A stretch of 64,000 bases of DNA from Dendrophyllia cribrosa. Its lineage: Eukaryota; Cnidaria; Anthozoa; Scleractinia; Dendrophylliidae. The stretch covers positions 10,201,332 to 10,265,331 of the forward strand of contig JAJLRJ010000013.1 in assembly GCA_024195265.1 (NCBI GenBank), in the 5' to 3' direction. The notes under the pieces were generated by a model. It saw only the letters and a program-made list of their open reading frames with translations, did not search any database and was not told the origin of the DNA. Shown here one piece after another: positions 63,826 to 64,000 of the stretch. How positions within the stretch are numbered: the first letter of the stretch is position 1; each line of letters starts with the position of its first letter. The position numbers and the translations under genes were made by a program.

Positions 63826-64000
63826 GTAAATATGACTTTTTTCACGAGTATAAATAACAATACCATTTCCTTTAGTGTAAAAAAGTTAAAATTGTATTAC
63901 AATAAAGGGGGATTAACAATATACTGATAAACTTCAGTCATTTAATATTCTGTCAGGTAATGTAGTGCGATCTTTTAAATAGGAATTGTCACGAGAATTT

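Overview
The window is nuclear DNA of an animal, most likely an anthozoan cnidarian and plausibly a reef coral. It is AT-rich, its genes are split by phase-matched introns, and it is dense with DNA-transposon derivatives, Penelope-like element debris, tRNA-derived repeats and hammerhead ribozyme motifs. The coral assignment is an inference from gene families and repeat types; nothing was searched.

Two gene regions stand out. (1) 7.3-11.0 kb, minus strand, holds a compact four-exon gene. One exon carries a signal peptide, two exons each carry a P-type trefoil domain, and the last encodes a six-cysteine domain with big-defensin/beta-defensin cysteine spacing. All internal junctions are phase 1, the joined frame is open (507 nt, 168 aa), and a TATA-like box and an AATAAA site sit where expected. 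A decayed relative lies at 16.9-20.5 kb on the same strand: a defensin-like exon that has lost its sixth cysteine, and a trefoil exon broken by a 10-bp insertion. This trefoil-defensin fusion is the most interesting item in the window. (2) 42.5 kb to beyond 64 kb, plus strand, holds a patatin-like phospholipase gene. Exons at 43049-43998, 55917-56418 and 63632-63825 fit together exactly in phase, and a likely first exon lies at 42510-42653. Introns of about 11.9 and 7.2 kb are filled with repeats. The 3' end lies outside the window.

The rest is mobile-element landscape. 0.26-2.29 kb is a scrambled head-to-head Penelope-like element with a 13-bp target duplication. 21.99-22.73 kb holds a gag-like ORF of a tyrosine-recombinase (DIRS-like) retroelement. 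32,516-41,317 is an 8.8-kb palindromic DNA transposon, probably IS3EU type, with a 6-bp target duplication, 20-bp tandem repeats at both tips and two broken transposase copies. Its two arms record later insertions, because each arm shows the other's empty site. 48,840-54,211 is a 5.4-kb nested fold-back element in intron 2 of the patatin gene. Many MITEs of about 0.1-1.8 kb are visible as inverted repeats, including two families with TTAA ends and long poly-G/poly-C runs. A hammerhead ribozyme with a complete consensus core lies at about 55.55-55.60 kb (minus strand), and less perfect ones lie at 16.3 kb and in the Penelope ends.

Splice sites, phases and motifs were read directly from the sequence. 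Family names rest on motif recognition. No alignment, structure prediction or expression evidence was available.
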